64,000 bases of DNA, from positions 186,001 through 250,000 of the forward strand of contig JAYKIL010000008.1 of the NCBI GenBank assembly GCA_035284745.1, in the 5' to 3' direction. This DNA is from JAYKJB01 sp035284745 [NCBI: Candidatus Sericytochromatia bacterium] (lineage in GTDB: Bacteria; Cyanobacteriota; Sericytochromatia; S15B-MN24). Shown here piece after piece: positions 50,887-58,286 of this stretch. How positions within the stretch are numbered: the first letter of the stretch is position 1; each line of letters starts with the position of its first letter. A program made the translations under genes and the position numbers. The notes beneath the pieces are model-generated. The model worked only from the letters and a program-made list of their open reading frames with translations. It did not search any database and was not told where the DNA came from.

Positions 50887-50926
50887 TAAAGACGAAGAAT
50901 CAGAGTGGGGTGAGGGGGCTCAAACC

Positions 50927-51163
50927 CTACACTGCGTGCGCGTAACCCAGTGACCGCCAGGTCATCTGCAGGGCCACGTCGTAAACGGACACCTCCCCTA
51001 CGACCTCCCCATAGCGTACTTTCCGAAAACACTCTTTATCACGGGTCATTTCAAGGCCGCAGTCGTGGCACAAGTACCGTTCACCATACGGCGTCGCATT
51101 CACGAGATGCGTCTCACAGTCAGGGCACTGGAGCGCGATCCGCCCGCTGTACGTTGCTGTCAT
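50927..51163 (-). CDS. Small zinc-ribbon protein
   Basis: 78 residues from ATG 51163, with GAGGAG upstream. Two CxxC pairs (CPDC and CHDC) frame a short ribbon, followed by a ~40-residue helical tail. It resembles many small prokaryotic zinc-ribbon proteins without a named function. The stop of the small upstream ORF (51168) and its own ribosome site overlap, so the two may be coupled. Confidence 0.7.
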   Translation of the reverse strand: MTATYSGRIALQCPDCETHLVNATPYGERYLCHDCGLEMTRDKECFRKVRYGEVVGEVSVYDVALQMTWRSLGYAHAV

Positions 51164-51167
51164 AGCC

Positions 51168-51350
51168 CTACTCCTCTTGATGGCCCCTTGAATCCCGTGT
51201 CTCGGCCAGCGGGAGATGCAAGGGTTTGGACTGTTCACGCGGCTCGTTCTCTTGTCTGGACACAGGCTCTGAAGACACGACCACTCTGGGATCGAAAAAC
51301 GAACCTGCACGAACCGTTTGCTCCTCCAGCACAATCAAGTGGAGGGACAC
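51168..51350 (-). CDS. Possible small protein upstream of the zinc-ribbon gene
   Basis: A 60-residue ORF from GTG 51350. Its TAG stop lies four bases before the next ATG, and its last codons (GAG GAG) form that gene's ribosome site. The N-terminal half is beta-like (MSLHLIVLEEQTVRAGSFF), the C-terminal half is charged. Codon choice looks coding-like, but no homologue is recognised, so this is tentative. Confidence 0.4.
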   Translation of the reverse strand: MSLHLIVLEEQTVRAGSFFDPRVVVSSEPVSRQENEPREQSKPLHLPLAETRDSRGHQEE

Positions 51351-51665
51351 GCCGACCCCCGCCTATTTAATCCCGGTTTTAGACACCAAGGAAAAGACGA
51401 GACCGACACATATTTAGCAATTTGGCGGAAAAACCGCTGACGGCCTACCTCATGCTTGACGCCACCCAGGCCCAGAGCAGGAAACTGCCTCTTGAAGGAA
51501 CCTCGCAGGGGTCTTTAACTGACTTTACTTACAATTCTACAATTTCTAGTATACCCCAACTTTGGGCAAAATCGTCAAGGTATCCCCGCTCGACAAATGA
51601 TACGGACGACTGGGCTGTGCTATTCTGATCAGCCTGCGGCGTTGAATTCGATACTTGGTCTTTTT
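51351..51665. other. Divergent intergenic region, no gene found
   Basis: About 315 bases between the small zinc-ribbon unit (minus) and the GAF/HD-GYP gene (plus). The last 150 bases are AT-richer than the surroundings and probably hold the promoters, but no clear -35/-10 pair, repeat or RNA element is visible. In-frame codons upstream of 51666 reach back to 51597. Confidence 0.5.
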
Positions 51666-53747
51666 ATGGTGCCGGTCCCCGGGAAATTTTCACATATTTA
51701 CCAGCTGGAAAGCCCTTTGTCAGAGGCATTCTTCGAGACCTGGGATGCCAAAATAGCGTCCCGCGGAGAGAGAGTTGGCCTGTCTCCGGATGCGGCCCGG
51801 CGGGCCGCCCACGAGTGCTGGAGTGCCGTCGTTTTTTGCGCGAGAAACGATGGCAGCAGGGTTTCCCTCGACCCCTCTGAGGGTTCCTGGCTGGCCTCAG
51901 TTCGGCAGGATTTGAGTCTTGAGGGAATTTCGCGCCTTCTGTTACAGCTTGACCACACGCTCCGTGAGGCACTGTGGAAGCTTGGGTTATCCGCTCCTGA
52001 CTGGCAGGCGTTGGTGGCGTGGCAAGCAAGTTTTTTTGAATTCACGATGGATGAATTGGTGACTTGGGGGCGCATAAACCACGGGCATCAAGTTCAATTG
52101 CGAGACGAGGTGGCATTTTTTCGCCGTCTCTCCAGGCTTCTCGAAACCTCAAGCGACCCAAGAGATGCCTTGAACGCTGTGGTCAAAGAAACGGCCCGGG
52201 TTCTTAATTGCGAATTTTCGGCGGTCTTGTTACCCAGTGAATCCGAACGTGGGGTTCTGCATATCGCTGCGGTCGAGGCCCCGCCCCTGTTGGCTGGAGC
52301 CACGCGGGGAATGACTTTTCCACTGGGGGGAACTGGCATTGTTGCCCAGGCATATTTGACCGGAGCCCCCGCAAGCTCAGCTCACCCGATCGTTGACTTA
52401 GACCTGACCCTGCGGCGCAGGCAGACCCTCGAGGGCTTAGGGTTTTCAGATATGCTCGCCTATCCATTAAGCCTTCACGGCACGGTAGTCGGTGTCTTGT
52501 GTCTCGCAAGCCGCACTCACGACCGTCCTTGGCAGGCTTATGAAGACGATTGGCTGGCGGCTATCGCAACCCAATTGGCACTGGCGGTCAAGGTCCTGGA
52601 AAGCCGAAAGATTCTGCAAGACGCGCAGTCAGAGGCGAACACGTGGATTGAGACGATGCTGGGGCTTGCTGATCCACTTTTGCGTGAACGTGGCAAATGG
52701 GTGGGTCAAGTGTCTCGCATTATCGGCCAGCGTTTGGGCTTGGGAGAGTCGTACTGTCACGGGTTAGAACAAGCTGGAAAACTGCACGATATCGGTCACG
52801 TTTTCTTGCCGGACGCACTCAGGCGTCGCCCCAGTTCACTTTGGCCGGAAGAGTTAGAGATGCTTCAACAAACCCCCGAGCGAGGGGCCGCCTGGGTTGA
52901 AAACATCTCGGTTTTACGCCATTTGGGTCCCGCCATCAGGCACCATCACGAAAGATGGGATGGTGTCGGGTATCCTTCGGGATTGAAGGGTGACGAAATC
53001 CCCTTGGCGGCAAGAATCCTTGCAGTCGCCAGTGCGTTCGTGACCGCCACGGCCCTACCGATGCGGGAGCCAGCCCTAACAGCCGACGCCGTGCGGGGTC
53101 GTCTAGAACTGGAGTCAGGTTTGAAATATGACCCCGTAGTGGTTCAGGCGTTATTTTCGGATCCGGTGACGGTCCCCCACACGGTGACCGAAGAGCAGGA
53201 ATTTTCTGAAAACCCAACTGCTGAAGGGTTTTTCCCCGACCTGACATCGCTGGCTGGGCGTCTCATTTCGACCATTCACAGGATGGCCGCCCTCTCGTTT
53301 TCGGGGGGCTTTCCGCCCGTTTTCTGGACAACACTTCAGGAGCTGTGTCCGCACGATGCGGCAATCTTGTGGGAACGTGATGACAGCGGGTTGATGACTC
53401 TTTCAGAGGTCCGTGGCTTGCCTGCGGACCTTCGGGGTACCCGTGCCCAAGCTGAGAGCCTGGAAATTTACGCCGCGCTGTGTCGTGTTCCCGCGGGAAC
53501 GATGGATGTGGCGGGTGATCCACGATTTATGGCGCCAAATTGGCTTACCGCAAAGGAATTGAGTGCAGCAGTCGCTTTCCCACTTTTGACCGTCGATCGC
53601 GTGATTGGCGTTCTTACCCTCTATCGAAGGTCGCGTGCACCCTTTTCTGGAGCAGAATTAACGCTGGGTGAATTGGCGGCGACAGTGGCAGCACAGGCGC
53701 TGGCTCCGCTGCTGGAGAGTACCCGTTCCCAGGGAGGTGCGCGATGA
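51666..53747 (+). CDS. GAF / degenerate HD-GYP / GAF signalling protein
   Basis: About 693 residues (716 if started at ATG 51597; TTG 51642 is also possible). A GAF domain covers ~165-320 (GMTFPLGGTGIVAQAYLTG, MLAYPLSLHGTVVGVLCLAS), an HD-GYP-like domain ~335-495, and a second GAF ~515-690. HD-GYP enzymes hydrolyse cyclic di-GMP. Here the HD pair (LHDIGH, H374/D375) and HHHERWDGVGYPSGL remain, but the first His of the domain (HSxRV) is replaced in KWVGQVSRI, and the DxFDAxT metal-Asp motif is replaced by ASAFVTATA. Catalysis is therefore doubtful and it may be a sensor. The 3' end overlaps the permease gene by four bases (ATGA). Confidence 0.85.
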   Translation: MVPVPGKFSHIYQLESPLSEAFFETWDAKIASRGERVGLSPDAARRAAHECWSAVVFCARNDGSRVSLDPSEGSWLASVRQDLSLEGISRLLLQLDHTLREALWKLGLSAPDWQALVAWQASFFEFTMDELVTWGRINHGHQVQLRDEVAFFRRLSRLLETSSDPRDALNAVVKETARVLNCEFSAVLLPSESERGVLHIAAVEAPPLLAGATRGMTFPLGGTGIVAQAYLTGAPASSAHPIVDLDLTLRRRQTLEGLGFSDMLAYPLSLHGTVVGVLCLASRTHDRPWQAYEDDWLAAIATQLALAVKVLESRKILQDAQSEANTWIETMLGLADPLLRERGKWVGQVSRIIGQRLGLGESYCHGLEQAGKLHDIGHVFLPDALRRRPSSLWPEELEMLQQTPERGAAWVENISVLRHLGPAIRHHHERWDGVGYPSGLKGDEIPLAARILAVASAFVTATALPMREPALTADAVRGRLELESGLKYDPVVVQALFSDPVTVPHTVTEEQEFSENPTAEGFFPDLTSLAGRLISTIHRMAALSFSGGFPPVFWTTLQELCPHDAAILWERDDSGLMTLSEVRGLPADLRGTRAQAESLEIYAALCRVPAGTMDVAGDPRFMAPNWLTAKELSAAVAFPLLTVDRVIGVLTLYRRSRAPFSGAELTLGELAATVAAQALAPLLESTRSQGGAR

Positions 53748-54610
53748 ACCGTTTCGGTTGGCAGGGTGGAGCAATGTACGCCTCACTGGTTGCCTTGACG
53801 CTTTTTACGACCGGGCCCTTCCTGTGGCTCCTCGTTACTGCATTGCGCGGTGAGAGAGAGAATATTTTTCAATACCCGCCTGTCTTGTGGCCCCAGGCTC
53901 CCACCCTGGAAAACTTTTCAGCGGTGTGGGTGGCAGTCCCTTTCCCTCAATACGTGGTGAACAGTATTGCCGTCGCGTTAGTGTCCGTCGTGCTCAATCT
54001 AGTACTCGCCAGCCTCGCAGCGTACCCCCTCGCACGAATGCAGTTCCGGGGCCGCCAAGCCGCTTTCTTTGCTATTCTGGCGACCATGATGGTTCCTTTT
54101 CCCGTCATTATGATTCCGTTGTTCACTCTCGTGATGAAGCTCCACGGGGGCCTGCTCAGTGCGTTACCTGGCGCCTTGCACAACGACTATTGGATTTACA
54201 CTTGGCTTATTTTGCCCACAGGCGTTTCGGCGTTTGGGATTTTTCTTATGCGACAAGCGTTTGCAGCCATTCCCAGAGAGCTTGAGGAGGCAGTTCTCAT
54301 GGACGGAGGGAACGCGTGGCATATTTGGTGGAAAGTGATGCTTCCGCTGTCTCGACCCGCGCTGGCGACCCTCGCGATCTTTACCTTTGTGGGCTCGTGG
54401 GGCGATTTTTTGTGGCCGCTGGTAATTTTGAACGACCCGAAACTCTACACCCTGCCCGTTGGGGTTGCATATCTGGCGGGTACTTTCAGTGCAAACTGGC
54501 GCTGGATAGCGGCGGGTTCCGTGCTCGCCATTGTACCGATTATTTTATTCTTCTTGTTGATGCAGCGGCATTTCATCGGTGATGCCACGGCGGGTGCCGT
54601 CAAGGGTTGA
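53744..54610 (+). CDS. Sugar-type ABC transporter permease (MalG-like), orphan
   Basis: 288 residues, six helices, with the EAA loop EAVLMDGGNAWHIWWKVMLPL that docks the ATPase. The first helix is preceded by MNRFGWQGG. This is the MalG/UgpE inner half of a carbohydrate importer. No second permease, ATPase or binding protein lies near it; the upstream gene is the HD-GYP protein, overlapping by four bases. Partners must be elsewhere, unless the permease has been co-opted. Confidence 0.92.
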   Translation: MNRFGWQGGAMYASLVALTLFTTGPFLWLLVTALRGERENIFQYPPVLWPQAPTLENFSAVWVAVPFPQYVVNSIAVALVSVVLNLVLASLAAYPLARMQFRGRQAAFFAILATMMVPFPVIMIPLFTLVMKLHGGLLSALPGALHNDYWIYTWLILPTGVSAFGIFLMRQAFAAIPRELEEAVLMDGGNAWHIWWKVMLPLSRPALATLAIFTFVGSWGDFLWPLVILNDPKLYTLPVGVAYLAGTFSANWRWIAAGSVLAIVPIILFFLLMQRHFIGDATAGAVKG

Positions 54611-54719
54611 TTGCGGCAACCGCGTCAAGGCCGTTTTGAGATGAAGGTTTCAGCCAAGACTACCTAAGGGTCTCCGCCCCCTTCCACTATGTTTGTTCAG
54701 AACGGCAAGGGAGGAGATG

Positions 54720-55265
54720 ATGGCGACACCGGAACACTCTATCCAGCGGACTGCGCTGAATTTCACTTACCTCAACTGGTCAGAACTGAGACGCGAGGTG
54801 GGCTGTAGGGCCCGAGAAATAGAACAAGCACGCTGGGCTCTGGGGGATCTCCTGGCCCACACGTACAGCGATTTCGAGAAGACGCCACAGTTGGCGGCCG
54901 CCTTTGACGCGGCTGGAATATCGTGGCGCGATCTGTCGGAGGCCATTGGGGTGCCGGTCACAGACCTTAAACGCTACGCGAGGGTCGCTACGGCATTTCC
55001 GCGGCGGAAACGAGTTTCGGGAGTGGGTTGGGAGTATCATTCGGCGGTGCTCGGCGCACTGCCCAGTGCCAGTCTGACAGGCCGCCAAAAATGGTTGCGA
55101 GAAGCGGCCCGTCACAATTGGAGTATCCGGTCTTTGATCAAGCGGATAAAACGTTCGAACATTGAATCTGCCCCCTTTAAGCCTCGCCCACTGTCCAGCA
55201 GTGACCCTAAGAAGAATCGCGACTCTTTGCTCCGCATCAAGCAAATGAGACAGGAAAAGCGTTGA
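54720..55265 (+). CDS. Putative helix-turn-helix DNA-binding protein
   Basis: 181 residues from ATG 54720 (GGAGG five bases before; ATG 54717 is too close to the site). The central part (SWRDLSEAIGVPVTDLKRYARVA) is a plausible helix-turn-helix, and the C-terminus is very basic (SLIKRIKRSN, RIKQMRQEKR). There is no receiver or sensor domain. Probably a DNA- or RNA-binding regulator; no family is recognised. The next gene starts 41 bases after its stop. The 109 bases between permease and this gene show nothing else. Confidence 0.6.
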   Translation: MATPEHSIQRTALNFTYLNWSELRREVGCRAREIEQARWALGDLLAHTYSDFEKTPQLAAAFDAAGISWRDLSEAIGVPVTDLKRYARVATAFPRRKRVSGVGWEYHSAVLGALPSASLTGRQKWLREAARHNWSIRSLIKRIKRSNIESAPFKPRPLSSSDPKKNRDSLLRIKQMRQEKR

Positions 55266-55306
55266 GCGGGTATACAAGCAGCGTGAAACCCGCAAGGACC
55301 GAAAGC

Positions 55307-56422
55307 ATGAAGAAACGTCTGACCATTCTTGCAATTTTGTCTCTTGCCTTCTGCGCGGGCCATCCTCCGGCGCACGCCGGTCAACTGAGTGCACGCGCGG
55401 CCGGGTCGGTGATCGACGGTGAGTCCCTCTTTAAACAAGGCTTGCAGGCTGCTAAGAATGGATCGGTTGAGCAGGCGAGAGCTTTGTTCCAGCGATCGTT
55501 GGCGGCAACACCGGAACAGATTGAGCCATTGGTTCACATAGGAATTGCCCTGGCAGACCTGGGTGCTTACGAGTTTGCCCGGTCGGCGTTTGAGCGCGCG
55601 CTCAAATTAGGGCCTGATGATGCAGCTGCGCTCAATGGGTTGGGTTATGTTTATTATCGACTCGATCACCACGATGATGCGATTCTCTATTACAGAAAAG
55701 CGCTGTTGAAAAAAGAAGATCCGCAATATCGATTGAACCTGGGACTGGCCCTGCTCGCGCAATCTCGTTGGGGACAGGCGGAAGATGAATTTCGATTGGC
55801 AATCTGCGGGCGCCCCTCCGATTATTGGGCCCTGAATAACTTGGGTTACGCGTTGCAGTTGCAGGGAAGGAACTCTGCCGCCGTTGCAGCATTCCAAGCA
55901 GCCATCGATAAAAGCACGGGTGATCTGACGGCGCACGGCAACCTGGGAGCTTTGTTGGTGGCAGCGGAGGCTTGGCCGCAAGCAGCGCGGGTATACGGCA
56001 ATGCCCTCAAGGTGGATGACACCTACGCGGACGCACATCTAGGACTGGCGAATGCCTTGACACAAATGGGCAAGGTGGACCAAGCGATCTTAGAGTTGCG
56101 TGTTTTGTCACGCCTCCGCGCACCCTCGGCCCCCGCCCATCACCTGATGGCCGAATTGTATGCGCACCGAAATGAAATTTCCGCAGCCCGGAGGGAAGCG
56201 GAGCAGGCGGTTGCCCTCTCCCCCGAAGAAGCGACTTATTACCTCACGTTGGGGCGGATTTACGACACCCTTGGGCTGAAAAATCGCGCTGCCGGGGCAT
56301 TTAAACGGGTTTTGCAATTAAAACCGTCCACGCAGGAGGCCGATTCTCTGAGGGCGTGGTTGCGCAATTATCGTGTGCCCGACCGCTATATTCCGCTCGC
56401 TTCTTGTAATTTTCACGCGTGA
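55307..56422 (+). CDS. Periplasmic TPR-repeat protein
   Basis: 371 residues from ATG 55307 with AAGGA eight bases upstream (a TTG at 55262 is an alternative). The N-terminus MKKRLTILAILSLAFCAGHP is a signal peptide with a probable cleavage at AHA-G. At least seven TPR units follow (ALNGLGYVYYRLDHHDDAIL, ALNNLGYALQLQGRNSAAVA, YYLTLGRIYDTLGLKNRAAG). It is probably a periplasmic or outer-membrane-associated scaffold. The rnpB promoter begins directly after its stop. Confidence 0.8.
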   Translation: MKKRLTILAILSLAFCAGHPPAHAGQLSARAAGSVIDGESLFKQGLQAAKNGSVEQARALFQRSLAATPEQIEPLVHIGIALADLGAYEFARSAFERALKLGPDDAAALNGLGYVYYRLDHHDDAILYYRKALLKKEDPQYRLNLGLALLAQSRWGQAEDEFRLAICGRPSDYWALNNLGYALQLQGRNSAAVAAFQAAIDKSTGDLTAHGNLGALLVAAEAWPQAARVYGNALKVDDTYADAHLGLANALTQMGKVDQAILELRVLSRLRAPSAPAHHLMAELYAHRNEISAARREAEQAVALSPEEATYYLTLGRIYDTLGLKNRAAGAFKRVLQLKPSTQEADSLRAWLRNYRVPDRYIPLASCNFHA

Positions 56423-56425
56423 ATG

Positions 56426-56454
56426 ATGACCGCAGCGGGCGCGGATGCTAGGAT
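56426..56454 (+). promoter_or_regulatory. Promoter of rnpB
   Basis: ATGACC (56426-56431), 17 bases, TAGGAT (56449-56454). The predicted start lands at 56461, exactly the 5' end expected for the RNase P P1 stem. The -10 equals that of the tRNA-Arg gene. Confidence 0.7.
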
Positions 56455-56460
56455 ATAACT

Positions 56461-56807
56461 GAAGTAGGCGGGGCCATCGCGGCCGTCAAGAGCGGCTGAG
56501 GAAAGTCCGAGCTCCGCAGGGCAAGACGCTGGGTAATACCCAGTGGGGGTGACCTCGAGGACAGTGCCACAGAAAGATACCGCCAGGGCGTGCGCCTGGT
56601 AAGGGTGCAAAGGTGGGGTAAGAGCCCACCAGCAACAGGGTGACTTGTTGGCTCGGCAAACCCCGTCTGGAGCAAGATCGAACAGGGGATGTGAGGCTGC
56701 CCGCTGATCCCCGGGTTAGGTCGCTAGAGGTCGTTGGTAACAACGATTCGAGATAGATGATGGCTGCCCCAAACGGGGTACAGAACTCGGCTTACAAGCC
56801 TGCTTCC
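56461..56807 (+). ncRNA. rnpB: RNase P RNA (bacterial class A)
   Basis: The catalytic RNA that trims the 5' leader of tRNA precursors. The P1 stem GAAGTAGGC pairs with GCCTGCTTC at the 3' end. The conserved blocks GAGGAAAGTCCGAGCTCC near the 5' end, GCCACAGAAAGATACCGCC, GGTAAGGGTGCAAAGGTG, AGATAGATGATGGCTGCC and ACAGAACTCGGCTTACAAGC near the 3' end are all present. The length of about 347 nt suits a class A molecule. It has its own promoter and terminator. Confidence 0.95.
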
Positions 56808-56833
56808 AAAAGGGGGGCCCGTGCCCCCCTTTT
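56808..56833 (+). terminator. Terminator of rnpB
   Basis: AAAAGGGGGGC, loop CCGT, GCCCCCCTTTT: a strong stem ending in Ts immediately after the RNase P RNA. It isolates rnpB from the dcw genes. Confidence 0.92.
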
Positions 56834-56891
56834 GCTGTGCCTGAATCCGCGGTAGCATTCATACACCCTCGGATTATGTTCCAAGTGATCG

Positions 56892-56905
56892 GTGAGACGT
56901 CTCAC
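56892..56905. promoter_or_regulatory. 14-bp perfect palindrome upstream of rsmH
   Basis: GTGAGACGTCTCAC reads the same on both strands. It lies 34 bases before the preferred rsmH start and could be an operator for the dcw operon. Chance is not excluded. Confidence 0.35.
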
Positions 56906-56939
56906 GGTATTGGACGCAACAACCATTCGACAATCGCGT

Positions 56940-57878
56940 GTGGCTGCATTGCAATTTTTACACGAACCCGTTTTGTTTAATGAGGTCATTAGGCTTCTAG
57001 ACCCTTGTCCCGGCGACGTTATTCTTGACGCAACCGTCGGCGGCGGAGGTCACGCGTCTGCCCTTTTAAAGGCAGTGGGGCCTCAAGGAAAGGTGATTGG
57101 TTTCGATCGCGACCCACGGGCGTTGACAGCAGCGGAGCAGCGGCTGGCCTCGGTCGGGAATCCTTTCGAACTTATCCACGCTCCGTTCGATGCGATGTCC
57201 CATCTCCCCCTTCCTCCCGTCGATAAGATTCTTTTTGACTTGGGAGTGTCTTCTCCTCAGCTTGATAGCGCCGAGCGTGGTTTCAGTTTTCGTCTGAAGG
57301 GTCCGCTTGATATGCGAATGGACCCCGCGACGCCCCAAGCGGCCCAGGATATCCTGCGGTGTGCAGAAGAATCGACATTGGCAGATATCTTCCACAAGTA
57401 TGGGGAGGAACGGTATGCGAGGCGGATTGCTCGAGCCATTGTACGACATCGTCTTGAGCACCCCATTTGGTCGACCTCCACGGACTTCGCTCATTTTTTA
57501 TCGCGTCTGATTCCCAGCAAGCCCGGTGGAATTCACCCGGCAACAAGAGTTTTTCAGGCGTTGCGGATTGCCGTAAATGATGAATTGGGCATGCTTGAAC
57601 GCTCCCTTCCTACAGCGGTTGGCCTTTTGAGGCCGGGAGGGCGGGTCGGTGTGATCAGTTTTCATTCGTTAGAGGACCGCATCGTGAAACAGTTCTTTGC
57701 GCAAGAGTTCCAGGGTTGCACTTGCCCCCCCCGGCAACCCATTTGTACCTGCCAGCGTCAACCCTCGCTGGAACGTGTCACTCAAAAGCCGGTTGTAGCA
57801 GGGGAGGAGGAGCTTTCAAGGAATCCCCGGGCCCGCAGCGCGAAGCTCCGGGTTGCGAGGCGCTTACTTGCTCGGTAG
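56940..57878 (+). CDS. rsmH: 16S rRNA (cytosine1402-N4)-methyltransferase RsmH
   Basis: 312 residues from GTG 56940, matching the usual length (a GTG at 56892 would add 16 residues). Motifs: FLHEPVLFNEVIRLL, DATVGGGGHASALL (SAM site), KILFDLGVSSPQLDSAERGFSF, GGIHPATRVFQALRIAVNDEL and VISFHSLEDRIVKQFF. It methylates N4 of C1402 in 16S rRNA with RsmI. It is the first gene of the dcw operon here; the usual leading mraZ is missing. Confidence 0.95.
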   Translation: MAALQFLHEPVLFNEVIRLLDPCPGDVILDATVGGGGHASALLKAVGPQGKVIGFDRDPRALTAAEQRLASVGNPFELIHAPFDAMSHLPLPPVDKILFDLGVSSPQLDSAERGFSFRLKGPLDMRMDPATPQAAQDILRCAEESTLADIFHKYGEERYARRIARAIVRHRLEHPIWSTSTDFAHFLSRLIPSKPGGIHPATRVFQALRIAVNDELGMLERSLPTAVGLLRPGGRVGVISFHSLEDRIVKQFFAQEFQGCTCPPRQPICTCQRQPSLERVTQKPVVAGEEELSRNPRARSAKLRVARRLLAR

Positions 57879-57908
57879 ACTATGCCGTGGGGCATTAATG
57901 AGGTTATC

Positions 57909-58283
57909 GTGACTCAGTCGACACCAATCACGTCTTCCCGTTCCTACGAGCGGCGTTCATCACGAACCCGCTTCCCGCGTTCGTGGTGGATGCTGATGGC
58001 TTTTATGCTCTTTTCGGTGCTGGTGATGTATGTTCATACCGTCATCCAAGAAGCGAATTTGAATCGAATGAAAAAAGACATTGACGCGCTTCGTGAGGTG
58101 ACCCTCAAGGACCGGATGCGGCTTGAAATGGCCCGAAACCCTCAGGTTATTGATAAAAAGGCAATTTTGATAGGAATGAAACAGCCCCAAGAGGTGGTGT
58201 ATTTCAAAAAGCCTCTCAATTTACTGAGTTCCCGGGCGGGTGCCATCCCTCCTCGTCGACCCGTGGTGCAGGAAGGCTATTAG
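57909..58283 (+). CDS. FtsL-like cell-division membrane protein
   Basis: 124 residues from GTG 57909 (GAGG five bases upstream). A short basic N-terminus, one helix (WWMLMAFMLFSVLVMYVHTVI) and a heptad-like region (EANLNRMKKDIDALREVTLK) give the FtsL/DivIC plan. In position, between rsmH and ftsI, it corresponds to FtsL, which scaffolds FtsQB and FtsI at the division site. Sequence similarity is low, as usual for FtsL. Confidence 0.75.
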   Translation: MTQSTPITSSRSYERRSSRTRFPRSWWMLMAFMLFSVLVMYVHTVIQEANLNRMKKDIDALREVTLKDRMRLEMARNPQVIDKKAILIGMKQPQEVVYFKKPLNLLSSRAGAIPPRRPVVQEGY

Positions 58284-58286
58284 ACA

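Noticed and set aside
51422-51628. Plus-strand ORF of 68 codons in the divergent region
   Set aside because: It has no ribosome site, irregular codon use and no recognisable product, and it overlaps the region likely to hold promoters.
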